From the NCBI GenBank assembly GCA_023386765.1, contig JAEWJD010000024.1, positions 1 through 14,523 of the forward strand: 14,523 nt of DNA, read 5' to 3'. The stretch's first letter is position 1; every line of letters begins with the position of its first letter. The notes beneath the pieces are model-generated. The model searched no databases. It was not told where the DNA came from and worked only from the letters and a program-made list of their open reading frames with translations. This document shows, piece after piece, positions 1 to 7,079 of this stretch. The position numbers and the translations under genes were made by a program. The stretch comes from Pseudomonadota bacterium. GTDB lineage: Bacteria; Pseudomonadota; Gammaproteobacteria; Burkholderiales; Burkholderiaceae_B.

Positions 1-39
1 CACGACATCAAGCTGTTGCTGGACCAGAAACCTAACTGA
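1..39 (+). CDS. C-terminal tail of an unidentified gene (partial)
   Basis: Frame 1 is open from the window edge and ends at a TGA (37-39), giving the last 12 residues HDIKLLLDQKPN. Nothing in so short a tail identifies the family. The reading is favoured because the stop sits just before a small hairpin and the next gene converges on it, as expected for a real gene end. Another frame stays open longer, so this remains tentative. Confidence 0.35.
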   Translation, partial: HDIKLLLDQKPN

Positions 40-55
40 GGCCTGGGCTCAGGCC
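40..55. terminator. Small hairpin between convergent genes
   Basis: GGCCTG (40-45) and CAGGCC (50-55) form a perfect 6-bp stem with a GGCT loop. It begins right after the upstream stop codon and overlaps the end of the converging DUF3717 gene. There is no T tract on either side, so it is at best a weak or Rho-assisted terminator. Confidence 0.3.
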
Positions 56-282
56 CCGGCAGCCGCTTGCGGGTCGCGCCAGGCCTGATAGGCCCGGCGC
101 GCATTCTCGCCCAGCTCATCCAGACGCAAGGTCTGCCGGCGCGCCATGATCAGCGTGGCGTAGGGCGTGGCCAGTGCCGCCGCTTCGGCGCACAGGCGGG
201 CCTCCTCGCCCTGCGAGGGCTTGCGCTGGCGCCAGTAGTTGATGGCCTGTTCCAGGTCGGTCAGCGTGATGACATCGTTCAT
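49..282 (-). CDS. DUF3717 domain-containing small protein
   Basis: A 77-residue soluble protein of unknown function. The N-terminal pattern (ITLTDLEQAINYWRQR, residues 5-20), then GEEARLC and a central ALATPYA segment, matches my memory of the DUF3717 family, short proteins common in Bordetella, Burkholderia and relatives. There is no signal peptide or membrane segment. The length equals one whole domain, so it looks complete. It converges on the gene tail at 1-39 and diverges from phaM. The ATG at 282-280 is the natural start because the conserved domain begins a few residues later; no strong Shine-Dalgarno sequence precedes it. No biochemical role can be assigned from sequence. Confidence 0.8.
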   Translation of the reverse strand: MNDVITLTDLEQAINYWRQRKPSQGEEARLCAEAAALATPYATLIMARRQTLRLDELGENARRAYQAWRDPQAAAGA

Positions 283-329
283 GTCTAAATTGTCCCAGAA
301 TGTTGCTGACGCCCTCCGCGGGCGACGTT

Positions 330-358
330 TTGGCAGTCTGCGAAGTCGGGCGTAATAT
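330..358 (+). promoter_or_regulatory. Putative sigma70 promoter for phaM
   Basis: TTGGCA (330-335) and TAATAT (353-358) are separated by exactly 17 bases. The -35 matches consensus at 5 of 6 positions and the -10 at 4 of 6. Initiation near 365 would give a leader of about 110 nt before phaM. The rest of 283-477 holds no ORF I can support apart from the phaM ribosome-binding site AGGAGA (468-473). Confidence 0.5.
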
Positions 359-477
359 TAGGCCGCAAGCCATCCTGCTTCGCGGCGCGGCGGCCCTCGC
401 GGCTTTGGCGTCCGAGGCGGCGAGGCAGTTTCAGAGATGCCAGGGCGCCTGCCCCACAGGATGCCACAGGAGACCGC

Positions 478-1185
478 ATGACCCATTCCAACCCCTTCGT
501 TCTACCCGGCCTGGGGCAGGATGCCGACCTGTCCGGCAACCCCCTGCTGGCCAGCATGGAAATGATGCGCCAGGCCTGGAGTGGCCTGGCCGGATCGGGC
601 GGCCTGGGCCAGAGCCTGCCGCTGACGCCGCCGCTCAATCCCGAAGACCTGGAACGCCGCATCGCGGAGTTGCGCACAGTCGAGGGTTGGCTGCGCATGA
701 ATCTGCAGATGCTCAGCAGCACCATCCAGGGCCTGGAAGTGCAGCGCGCCACCATCGCCACCCTGCGATCCTTCGTGAGCTCGGTGCCGGGCATGCCGCA
801 GGCCGCCGATGGCGCGCCGTCACCGCTCGAGGTGGCGCTGGGCCTCAAGCCCGCGCCGGCCCAGGCGGCCACGGCGCCGGCCGAGCCGTCGGAAAGCCCG
901 GCCGAGACGGTCAACGCCGCGGCCCAATCGGCCTCGCAGGCCTGGTGGGACATGTTGAACCAGCAGTTCAGCAATCTGGCCGCCGCCACGGCCGCCAGCC
1001 TGCCCACCATGGAAGCCATGGCCAAGGCGGCCGAGCAGAGCATGCAGGCGGCGCCGGCCAGCGAGCCAGCGCCAGCCCCGTCTGCCCAACCCGCCGCCAA
1101 GCCGGCTGCCAAGCGCGCCAGCGCGCCGCGGGCAGCCAAGAAAACCAGCACGGCCCGCGCGTCGAAGTCGCCGCGCGCGAGCTGA
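478..1185 (+). CDS. phaM: PhaM-family polyhydroxyalkanoate granule regulatory protein
   Basis: A 235-residue protein resembling PhaM, which in Ralstonia eutropha binds PHB synthase PhaC and DNA, activates the synthase and helps share granules between daughter cells. The conserved N-terminal part (residues 1-105) has the NPFVLPGLGQ opening, the NPLLASMEMMRQAW helix and the ERRIAELRTVEGWLRMNLQ segment. The middle is Ala/Pro/Glu-rich linker. The last 45 residues are a Lys/Ala/Pro-rich, histone H1-like tail with repeated AKPAAK and AAKK motifs, expected to bind DNA. Start: ATG 478, with AGGAGA 4 nt upstream. It has its own candidate promoter and ends in a strong hairpin terminator, so it is probably monocistronic. 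No PHA synthase gene lies in the window; the PHB role rests on family resemblance. Confidence 0.82.
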   Translation: MTHSNPFVLPGLGQDADLSGNPLLASMEMMRQAWSGLAGSGGLGQSLPLTPPLNPEDLERRIAELRTVEGWLRMNLQMLSSTIQGLEVQRATIATLRSFVSSVPGMPQAADGAPSPLEVALGLKPAPAQAATAPAEPSESPAETVNAAAQSASQAWWDMLNQQFSNLAAATAASLPTMEAMAKAAEQSMQAAPASEPAPAPSAQPAAKPAAKRASAPRAAKKTSTARASKSPRAS

Positions 1186-1203
1186 GCTCCGTCGCTGTCC
1201 ACG

Positions 1204-1233
1204 CACGGGCGCAGAGGCGCCCGTGTCATTTTT
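1204..1233 (+). terminator. Rho-independent terminator after phaM
   Basis: A perfect 9-bp stem, CACGGGCGC (1204-1212) with GCGCCCGTG (1217-1225), AGAG loop, followed by TCA and TTTTT (1229-1233). It sits 18 nt after the phaM stop and only 12 nt before the glmU start codon, so it also lies in the glmU leader. Confidence 0.82.
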
Positions 1234-1245
1234 GAGTTGATTTCT

Positions 1246-2619
1246 ATGCTGAATGTCGTAATTCTCGCTGCCGGTCTGGGCAAGCGCATGCAGTCCGACC
1301 TGCCCAAGGTATTGCACCGGATTGCCGGCCGCTCCATGTTGAGCCATGTGCTCGACAGTGCGCGCCAGCTGGAGCCGGGCTGCGTGACCGTGGTGGTCGG
1401 CCATGGTGCCGAAGAGGTCCAGGCCGCCTACGCGGAGCACCCCGGTCTGGCCTTTGCCCTGCAACGCCCGCAACATGGCACCGGCCATGCCGTACAGCAG
1501 GCCGTGCCCCAGCTGCAGGGCGGCGATCAGGCCGATGACGCCACGCTGGTGCTGTACGGCGATGTGCCGCTGGTGCAGCCCGAGACCCTGCGCCGCCTGC
1601 TGGCCGCCCGTGGCCAGGGCGTTGCGGTCCTGACCGAAGTGCTGGACGACGCCACCGGCTATGGCCGTATCGTGCGCGATGCGCAGGGCCAGGTCGTGAG
1701 CATCGTCGAGCATAAAGATGCCAGCGAAGCCCAGCGCGCCATCAAGGAAGTCAACACCGGCATCCTGGTGGCGCCCACCGCCAAGCTGAAAGACTGGCTG
1801 GGCCGCATTGACAACAACAATGCCCAGGGCGAGTACTACCTGACCGACATCATCGCGCTGGCCGTGGCGGATGGCGTGCCGGTCAATGCGGCGCACCCGG
1901 CTGCCGGCTGGGAAACGCTGGGCGTGAACAGCCGCATTCAGCAGGCGGAACTCGAGCGCCGCTGGCAGGGTGAGCTGGCGCGCCGTCAGCTGGAAGCCGG
2001 CGTGACCTTGGCCGACCCTGCCCGTTTCGACCAGCGCGGCACGCTGCAGTGCGGCCGCGATGTGTTCATCGATGTGGGGTGCGTCTTCGAGGGCGAGGTG
2101 ACCCTGGGTGACGGCGTGCGCGTGGGCCCGCACTGCGTGCTGCGTGACGTCAGCGTGGCCGCAGGCACGCAGATCGAGGCTTATAGCCATCTGCAGCAGG
2201 CCCAGGTGGGTGCGGACTCCCGTATCGGCCCCTACGCACGCCTGCGTCCGGGTGCCCAGCTGGGCGAACGGGCCCATGTCGGCAACTTCGTGGAAATCAA
2301 GAACGCGGTGCTGGGCGCAGACAGCAAGGCCAATCACCTGGCCTATATCGGTGATGCCGACATCGGCACGCGCGTGAACGTGGGGGCAGGCACCATCACC
2401 TGCAACTACGACGGCGTGAACAAGCACCGCACCATCATCGAGGACGACGTCTTCATCGGCTCGGATACCCAGCTGGTTGCGCCGGTGCGCGTGGGGCGTG
2501 GCGCCACGCTGGGTGCAGGCACCACGCTGACGCGGGATGCGCCGGCCGATAGCCTGACCCTGTCGCGTGTGCGCCAGAGCACGCTGGCAGGCTGGAAGCG
2601 CCCGGCCAAGAAATCGTGA
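1246..2619 (+). CDS. glmU: Bifunctional N-acetylglucosamine-1-phosphate uridyltransferase / glucosamine-1-phosphate acetyltransferase
   Basis: GlmU acetylates glucosamine-1-phosphate with acetyl-CoA and then couples it to UTP, giving UDP-GlcNAc for peptidoglycan and lipopolysaccharide. The product is 457 residues, the usual length. The N-terminal nucleotidyltransferase domain (about 1-230) begins with LAAGLGKRM (7-15) and SDLPKVLH, containing the catalytic Arg and Lys, and includes QHGTGHA and YGDVPL. The C-terminal half is a left-handed beta-helix of hexapeptide repeats with RPGAQLGERAHVGNFVEIK and NVGAGTITCNYDG, the acetyltransferase site. An in-frame TTG at 1237 would add three residues, but ATG 1246 gives the family-typical start. 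The Shine-Dalgarno is weak (GAG at 1234-1236). The stop overlaps the next gene's ATG by one base. Confidence 0.97.
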   Translation: MLNVVILAAGLGKRMQSDLPKVLHRIAGRSMLSHVLDSARQLEPGCVTVVVGHGAEEVQAAYAEHPGLAFALQRPQHGTGHAVQQAVPQLQGGDQADDATLVLYGDVPLVQPETLRRLLAARGQGVAVLTEVLDDATGYGRIVRDAQGQVVSIVEHKDASEAQRAIKEVNTGILVAPTAKLKDWLGRIDNNNAQGEYYLTDIIALAVADGVPVNAAHPAAGWETLGVNSRIQQAELERRWQGELARRQLEAGVTLADPARFDQRGTLQCGRDVFIDVGCVFEGEVTLGDGVRVGPHCVLRDVSVAAGTQIEAYSHLQQAQVGADSRIGPYARLRPGAQLGERAHVGNFVEIKNAVLGADSKANHLAYIGDADIGTRVNVGAGTITCNYDGVNKHRTIIEDDVFIGSDTQLVAPVRVGRGATLGAGTTLTRDAPADSLTLSRVRQSTLAGWKRPAKKS

Positions 2620-4010
2620 TGGCGGCAGAGCCAGCAACCGGCGCACCTGGTCAAGGTGCGCCGGATGGCCTGCCGACACCCCGGCGGTACTACGCCGCTG
2701 CCACCGTCCTGACCGGCATGAGCCTGTCGGTGCTGGATGCCACCATTGCCAACGTGGCGCTGCCCACCATCGCCGCCGACCTGAACGCGCCGCCTTCGGC
2801 AGCAGTCTGGGTCATCAATGCCTATAACCTGGCCGTGGTGACCATGTTGCTGCCGATGTCGGCGGTCGCCGAGCGGGTGGGCTTTCGCCGCATGTTCTCG
2901 ATCGGGCTGGTGCTCTTCATGCTGGCCTCGCTGGCCTGTGCCTTTGCCACCTCGCTGGAGCAGCTGAGCCTGGCGCGCATGGTCCAGGGCGTGGGCGCTG
3001 CCACGCTGATGTGCATGTTCGGCGGCCTGGTGCGCAACATCTACCCGACCCACATGCTGGGGCGCGGCATCAGCATCAACGCCACCACGGTGGCCCTGAT
3101 GTCGGTGCTGGGCCCTACCCTTGGCTCGCTGATTCTCAGCGTGGCCCATTGGCGCTGGATCTTCGCGGTGAACCTGCCGGTCGGCCTGCTGCTGCTGCTG
3201 GGGCTGCGCTTTCCGCCCGAGGTGCCACGCAATCGCCTGCCGATGGACTATCCGTCGGCGCTGTTGAGCATGGTGGCGCTGGGCTGTGTGATCTCGGGCG
3301 TGGATTCGTTCGGCTCGGATGTGCTGCGGGGCCTTGGATTGCTGGCCGTGGGCGGGGTGGCCGGGTTGTTGCTGGTGCGGCGCAGCTGGGCGCAGCCGGC
3401 GCCGCTGGTGCCGGTGGATTTATTGCGCATCCGGCCACTGGCCTTTGCCGTGATGGCTTCGGCATCGACATTCAGCGCACAGATGGCAGCCTATGTGACG
3501 CTGCCGTTCTATTTTCACGAGGTGCTGGGGCGGCCGCATCTGGAGGTCGGCCTCCTGATGGCGGCCTGGCCGCTGGGAACGGGCCTGATCGCGCCGGCTG
3601 CCGGTTTTCTGTCGGATCGTTATTCGGCGGCGGTGCTTTCGGCCGTTGGCGCCGCAGCCATGATGGCCGGCCTGCTATGGCTGGTGCTGTCGCCGGCGGA
3701 TGCCTCCAATGCGCGCATCATGGCGGGCATGCTCGTGGCTGGCCTGGGCTTCGGATTCTTCCAGACGCCCAACAATCGTGTGCTGCTGTCTTCGGCCCCG
3801 CGCCACCGCTCGGGCGCGATCGGGGGCTTGCAGGCCACCACGCGGGTGTTCGGCCAGAGTTTCGGCACGGCCCTGGTGGCGATTGCCTTCGGCATGAGCC
3901 TGAACCATGGGCCCACGCTGGGGCTGGTGGCCGCGGCACTGTGCGCCGGCCTGGCCATCGCCGTGAACTCGGTGCGTATCGCCAAGCGGGTCGGCCAGCC
4001 GGTGGCCTGA
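2619..4010 (+). CDS. MFS transporter, DHA2 (14-TMS, EmrB-like) family
   Basis: A 463-residue inner-membrane transporter, probably a proton-driven drug or metabolite exporter. About 14 hydrophobic segments can be counted. LDATIANVALP in helix 1 and the GPTLGSL...HWRWIFAVNLPVG block around helices 5-6 are hallmarks of the DHA2 branch. The loop after helix 2 has a degenerate motif A (AERVGFRRMF). The ATG at 2619 overlaps the glmU stop as TGATG, which suggests translational coupling; an in-frame GTG at 2616 is less likely. No periplasmic adaptor or outer-membrane channel gene is nearby, so it may act alone. The substrate cannot be read from sequence. A hairpin follows the stop. Confidence 0.9.
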   Translation: MAAEPATGAPGQGAPDGLPTPRRYYAAATVLTGMSLSVLDATIANVALPTIAADLNAPPSAAVWVINAYNLAVVTMLLPMSAVAERVGFRRMFSIGLVLFMLASLACAFATSLEQLSLARMVQGVGAATLMCMFGGLVRNIYPTHMLGRGISINATTVALMSVLGPTLGSLILSVAHWRWIFAVNLPVGLLLLLGLRFPPEVPRNRLPMDYPSALLSMVALGCVISGVDSFGSDVLRGLGLLAVGGVAGLLLVRRSWAQPAPLVPVDLLRIRPLAFAVMASASTFSAQMAAYVTLPFYFHEVLGRPHLEVGLLMAAWPLGTGLIAPAAGFLSDRYSAAVLSAVGAAAMMAGLLWLVLSPADASNARIMAGMLVAGLGFGFFQTPNNRVLLSSAPRHRSGAIGGLQATTRVFGQSFGTALVAIAFGMSLNHGPTLGLVAAALCAGLAIAVNSVRIAKRVGQPVA

Positions 4011-4016
4011 GCGTCT

Positions 4017-4043
4017 GCGGGCCGGCCGGCTTGGCGGGCCCGC
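4017..4043 (+). terminator. GC-rich hairpin after the MFS gene
   Basis: GCGGGCC (4017-4023) pairs with GGCCCGC (4037-4043) around a 13-nt GC-rich loop. Only TTCT follows, so the U tract is poor. It lies 6 nt after the transporter stop and immediately before the -10 box assigned to ugd. Confidence 0.45.
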
Positions 4044-4046
4044 TTC

Positions 4047-4052
4047 TATAAT
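4047..4052 (+). promoter_or_regulatory. Consensus -10 box, putative ugd promoter
   Basis: TATAAT (4047-4052) is a perfect -10 hexamer in a GC-rich intergenic gap. Initiation near 4059 would give a leader of about 45 nt to the ugd ATG. No good -35 lies 16-18 bases upstream, because that space is occupied by the terminator-like hairpin; the promoter may need an activator or use only the -10 region. Confidence 0.45.
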
Positions 4053-4103
4053 GCAGGCAAGGCGTCGCGACCCAGCGGCGCGTGGAATACGAGGCATGCG
4101 GGC

Positions 4104-5426
4104 ATGAAAATCACGGTCATCGGAACCGGTTATGTGGGCTTGGTGTCGGGCGCCTGCCTGGCGGACATGGGCAACGACGTCATGTGCCTGGATACCGATT
4201 CCCGCAAAATCGCCCAGCTGCGTCTGGGGCGCATCCCCATCTACGAGCCGGGGCTGGAAGAGCTGGTGCAGCGCAACGTCGCGGGTGGGCGGCTTCACTT
4301 CACGGATGACATCCCCGAGAGCGTGGCCTTCGGCGCAGTGCAGTTCATCGCCGTGGGCACGCCGCCGGGCGAAGACGGCTCGGCCGACCTGCAATATGTG
4401 CTGGCGGCTGCCCGCAACGTGGCGCAGCACATGACCGAAGCCAAGGTCGTGGTGGACAAGTCCACCGTGCCGGTGGGCACCGCCGACCGCGTGCGTACGG
4501 CCATGGCCGAGGTGCTGGCCGAGCGTGGCGTGGCACTGGAGTTCTCGGTGGCGTCCAACCCTGAGTTTCTCAAGGAGGGGGCGGCGATCGCCGATTTCAT
4601 GAGCCCGGACCGCATCATCGTGGGCGCCGACGACACCCATACCGTGGATGTCATGCGGCGTATCTATGCGCCCTTCCAGCGCACCCATGAACGTCTGATG
4701 GTCATGGATGTACGTTCGGCCGAGCTGACCAAGTACGCCGCCAACGCCATGCTGGCCACCCGCATCTCCTTCATGAACGAGATGGCCAACCTGGCCGAGA
4801 AACTGGGCGCGGATATCGAGCAGGTGCGCCGCGGCATCGGTGCCGATCCGCGCATCGGCTACCAGTTCCTGTATCCGGGCGTGGGTTATGGCGGCTCGTG
4901 CTTTCCCAAGGACGTGCAGGCCCTGATCCGCAGCGCCGGCGAGCATGGCCAGACCATGCAGGTCATCGAGGCGGTCGAAGCGGCCAATGCGCGCCAGAAG
5001 CTGCGCCTGGCCGAGAAGGTCATCGATGCCTACGGGGAAGACCTGAGCGGGCGTTGTTTCGCGCTCTGGGGGCTGGCATTCAAGCCCAATACCGATGACA
5101 TGCGCGAGGCGCCCAGCCTGGTGACCATCGCGGAACTGACCCGCCGTGGCGCGACGGTGCGCGCCTTTGATCCGGTGGCCATGGAACAGGCCCGCGGCAT
5201 GTTGGACGACAACCCCGCCGTCACCATGACGGGTGACATGTACGCCGCCCTGGAGGGCGCCGACGCGTTGCTGATCGCCACCGAATGGAAGGTGTTCCGC
5301 GCGCCGGACCTCGTGCGGGTCAAGCAACTGCTCAAGCGTCCCTTGATCATCGATGGCCGCAACCTGTGGGTGCCGGCCGAGATGCGCGAACAGGGGTTTG
5401 AATACCAGGGAATCGGCCGCGCATGA
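4104..5426 (+). CDS. ugd: UDP-glucose 6-dehydrogenase
   Basis: Oxidises UDP-glucose to UDP-glucuronate in the cytosol with two NAD+, supplying uronic acid precursors for capsule, exopolysaccharide or LPS core. The 440-residue product has the N-terminal Rossmann motif GTGYVGLVSG (8-17), the SNPEFLKEG segment (151-159), Lys210 and Asn214 in LTKYAANA, and the catalytic Cys266 in GYGGSCFPKD. The C-terminal NAD/UDP-binding domain contains LWGLAFKPNTDD. All key residues are present and the length is normal. GAGG (4091-4094) serves as ribosome-binding site. The gene ends in an ATGA overlap with the glycosyltransferase, implying one operon. Confidence 0.96.
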   Translation: MKITVIGTGYVGLVSGACLADMGNDVMCLDTDSRKIAQLRLGRIPIYEPGLEELVQRNVAGGRLHFTDDIPESVAFGAVQFIAVGTPPGEDGSADLQYVLAAARNVAQHMTEAKVVVDKSTVPVGTADRVRTAMAEVLAERGVALEFSVASNPEFLKEGAAIADFMSPDRIIVGADDTHTVDVMRRIYAPFQRTHERLMVMDVRSAELTKYAANAMLATRISFMNEMANLAEKLGADIEQVRRGIGADPRIGYQFLYPGVGYGGSCFPKDVQALIRSAGEHGQTMQVIEAVEAANARQKLRLAEKVIDAYGEDLSGRCFALWGLAFKPNTDDMREAPSLVTIAELTRRGATVRAFDPVAMEQARGMLDDNPAVTMTGDMYAALEGADALLIATEWKVFRAPDLVRVKQLLKRPLIIDGRNLWVPAEMREQGFEYQGIGRA

Positions 5427-6481
5427 AGATACTGCAGCTCAATTTCGAGAAAGGCTGGCGTGGCGGCGAGCGGCAGACGCTGTATTGCATGCGTGCCTTT
5501 CGCAAGGCCGGCCACGAGGTCGAGCTGCTGTGCCGCGAGGGGGCTCCGCTGCAGGCGCGTGCCGGCGCCGAAGGCTTTGTCACGCATGGCGTGCGCAATG
5601 TCCCGGGCCAATTGGCTTTTCTGGCCAGCCGGGGCCGCCACTTCGACATCCTGCATTCGCAGACCGCCAACACCAACACCTGGGCCGTGCTGACCAAGCC
5701 GATGCATCGCCGCCCGGTGGTGTTTTCGCGTCGCACGTCCTTCGTGGTTCAACCAGGCGATGCATGGAAAACCGGCTTCAAGTGGCGCCACGTCGATTTG
5801 CTGGTGGCGATCAGCGAGATGGCCGCCAGCGAGCCGCGCCGCCTGGGCGTGGAGCCGGTCATCATCCGCAGCGCGGTCGAGCCCCACGTGATCGACCAGA
5901 GCAACGTACAAAGCCTGGTCGAGGAATTCGGCTTGCGCGGCAAGAAGCTGCTGGCCACCTCGGCTGCGCTGATCCGCGACAAGGATCCGGTCACGCTGGT
6001 GCGCGCCATCGGCGAACTGGCGAGCCAGCGGCGCGACTTCGTGTTCCTGCATTTTGGGGCTGGTGGCGACCGCGAGGCTGAAGCGCGCGCCGAGGTGCAG
6101 CGCCTGGGTATCGAGGATGTCTACGTCTTCGCCGGTTTCCGCAAGGGCGTGGAAGACTTCTACAGCATCATGGATGTGTTCGTGATGGCCTCCAACGAAG
6201 AGGCACTGGGCAGCAGCGTGCTGGATGCCTTCCTGCAGATGGTGCCGGTGGTGTCGACCGATGCCGGCGGCCTGAAGGAAAGCCTGGCCGACGGGCGCGG
6301 CGTGCTGGTGGCGGTGGGTGATCACCATGCCATGGCCCAGGGCATGGCGCGCTGCCTCGATGACGCCGCCTTTCGGGCCGAGATCACCCGGCGCGCCTAT
6401 GACTACGTGCGCACCGAGCACGACGTCACCGAGATGGGGCGCCGCTACCTGCTGCAGTTCGAGCGCCTGCTGCGGCGCTGA
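5423..6481 (+). CDS. Glycosyltransferase, GT4-like (GT-B fold)
   Basis: A 352-residue putative cytosolic or membrane-associated retaining glycosyltransferase that would transfer sugar from a nucleotide donor to an envelope glycan. The N-terminal domain opens with MKILQLNFEKGWRGGERQ, the usual Gly-rich acceptor-side loop. The C-terminal domain has LIRDKD (183-188), with the Arg/Lys that normally contact donor phosphates, and ASNEEALGSSVLDAF followed by PVVSTDAGGLKE. The usual E-x7-E signature is E260-x7-D268 here, so the second Glu is Asp. Its ATG lies inside the ugd stop region (ATGA), and coupling to ugd makes a UDP-glucuronate-using or LPS/exopolysaccharide role plausible but unproven. The stop abuts the minus-strand lrp stop with no gap. 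Confidence 0.88.
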   Translation: MKILQLNFEKGWRGGERQTLYCMRAFRKAGHEVELLCREGAPLQARAGAEGFVTHGVRNVPGQLAFLASRGRHFDILHSQTANTNTWAVLTKPMHRRPVVFSRRTSFVVQPGDAWKTGFKWRHVDLLVAISEMAASEPRRLGVEPVIIRSAVEPHVIDQSNVQSLVEEFGLRGKKLLATSAALIRDKDPVTLVRAIGELASQRRDFVFLHFGAGGDREAEARAEVQRLGIEDVYVFAGFRKGVEDFYSIMDVFVMASNEEALGSSVLDAFLQMVPVVSTDAGGLKESLADGRGVLVAVGDHHAMAQGMARCLDDAAFRAEITRRAYDYVRTEHDVTEMGRRYLLQFERLLRR

Positions 6482-6982
6482 TCACGCCGCTGGCAGATCC
6501 ACGCGGGTTTCGAATTTGGCGCGATGGACCGAGAAGAAGGTCCGTACGTTGCGCACGTTGGCATGTGCCGTGAAGGCGCGGTGCGCCAGCGCGTGATAGG
6601 CCGGCATGTCCGGCACCTGCACGATCACCACGAAATCCGGGCCAGGAGACACCCGGTAGCACTGCCGCACCGCGGCTTCCTCCAACATGTGTTGCTCGAA
6701 TTCGGCCAGCCTCTCGGCGGCCTGGACATCCAGGGTGATCTCGACGATGGCCGTCAGCGTGCTGCCGAGGCGGTCCGGGTCGAGCAGGGCCACCTGGCGT
6801 GCGATCACGCCTTCCTCGGTCAGGCGCCGTACCCGGCGCAGGCAGGTCGGGGGCGAGGCGTGCACCTTGAGCGCCAGATCCTGGTTGGTGAGCGCGCTGT
6901 CGCGCTGCAATTGTTCCAGGATGCGACGATCGAGGTCGTCCAGGAGCAGCGCAGGCACTTGGGAAACGGTATTTTCGTCCAT
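6482..6982 (-). CDS. Lrp/AsnC family transcriptional regulator
   Basis: A 166-residue DNA-binding regulator. Residues 15-60 form the winged helix-turn-helix (LDDLDRRILEQLQRDSALTNQDLA, then SPPTCLRRVRRLTEEGVI). Residues 76-150 form the RAM effector-binding and oligomerisation domain with the typical YRVSPGPDFVV turn (109-119). Such proteins form octamers that wrap DNA and usually respond to amino acids; the effector here is unknown. It is divergent from glmS across a 145-bp AT-rich gap holding three palindromes, so autoregulation and control of glmS are likely. The ATG at 6982 has no clear Shine-Dalgarno; a pyrimidine-rich stretch (TTTCTTTTTCTTT) precedes it. Its 3' end abuts the glycosyltransferase stop. 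Confidence 0.93.
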   Translation of the reverse strand: MDENTVSQVPALLLDDLDRRILEQLQRDSALTNQDLALKVHASPPTCLRRVRRLTEEGVIARQVALLDPDRLGSTLTAIVEITLDVQAAERLAEFEQHMLEEAAVRQCYRVSPGPDFVVIVQVPDMPAYHALAHRAFTAHANVRNVRTFFSVHRAKFETRVDLPAA

Positions 6983-7006
6983 TAAAGAAAAAGAAACCCG
7001 TATTGA

Positions 7007-7079
7007 TGAAAGAAGATTTCAATACATTCATGTTAGAAAATCAACTTTCATTTTAGCCAATATATAGAAATCAAATTTC
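7007..7079. promoter_or_regulatory. Three phased GAAA/TTTC palindromes in the lrp-glmS divergent region
   Basis: Three dyads lie in the AT-rich gap: TGAAA-GAAGA-TTTCA (7007-7021), GAAA-ATCAAC-TTTC (7036-7049) and GAAAT-CAA-ATTTC (7067-7079). Their centres are near 7014, 7042.5 and 7073, so spacing is about 28.5 and 30.5 bp, close to three helical turns. Lrp/AsnC sites are commonly 13-15-bp AT-rich dyads repeated in phase so an octamer can wrap the DNA. The adjacent regulator gene is the obvious candidate binder. Promoter hexamers for either gene are not clear, although TATATA (7061-7066) could be a glmS -10. The glmS ribosome-binding site AAGGAG is at 7114-7119. Confidence 0.55.

Noticed and set aside
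300..1235. 311-codon plus-strand ORF overlapping phaM
   Set aside because: It is a different frame of the phaM region, with low-complexity Arg/Gly/Ala content typical of GC-rich shadow frames; phaM has the recognised family pattern.
820..2679. 619-codon minus-strand ORF opposite phaM and glmU
   Set aside because: His/Gln/Ala-rich antisense shadow of glmU; no domain can be recognised and glmU is unambiguous.
3675..5327. 550-codon minus-strand ORF opposite the MFS gene and ugd
   Set aside because: Antisense shadow of two clearly recognised genes, with His/Gly/Arg-rich composition.
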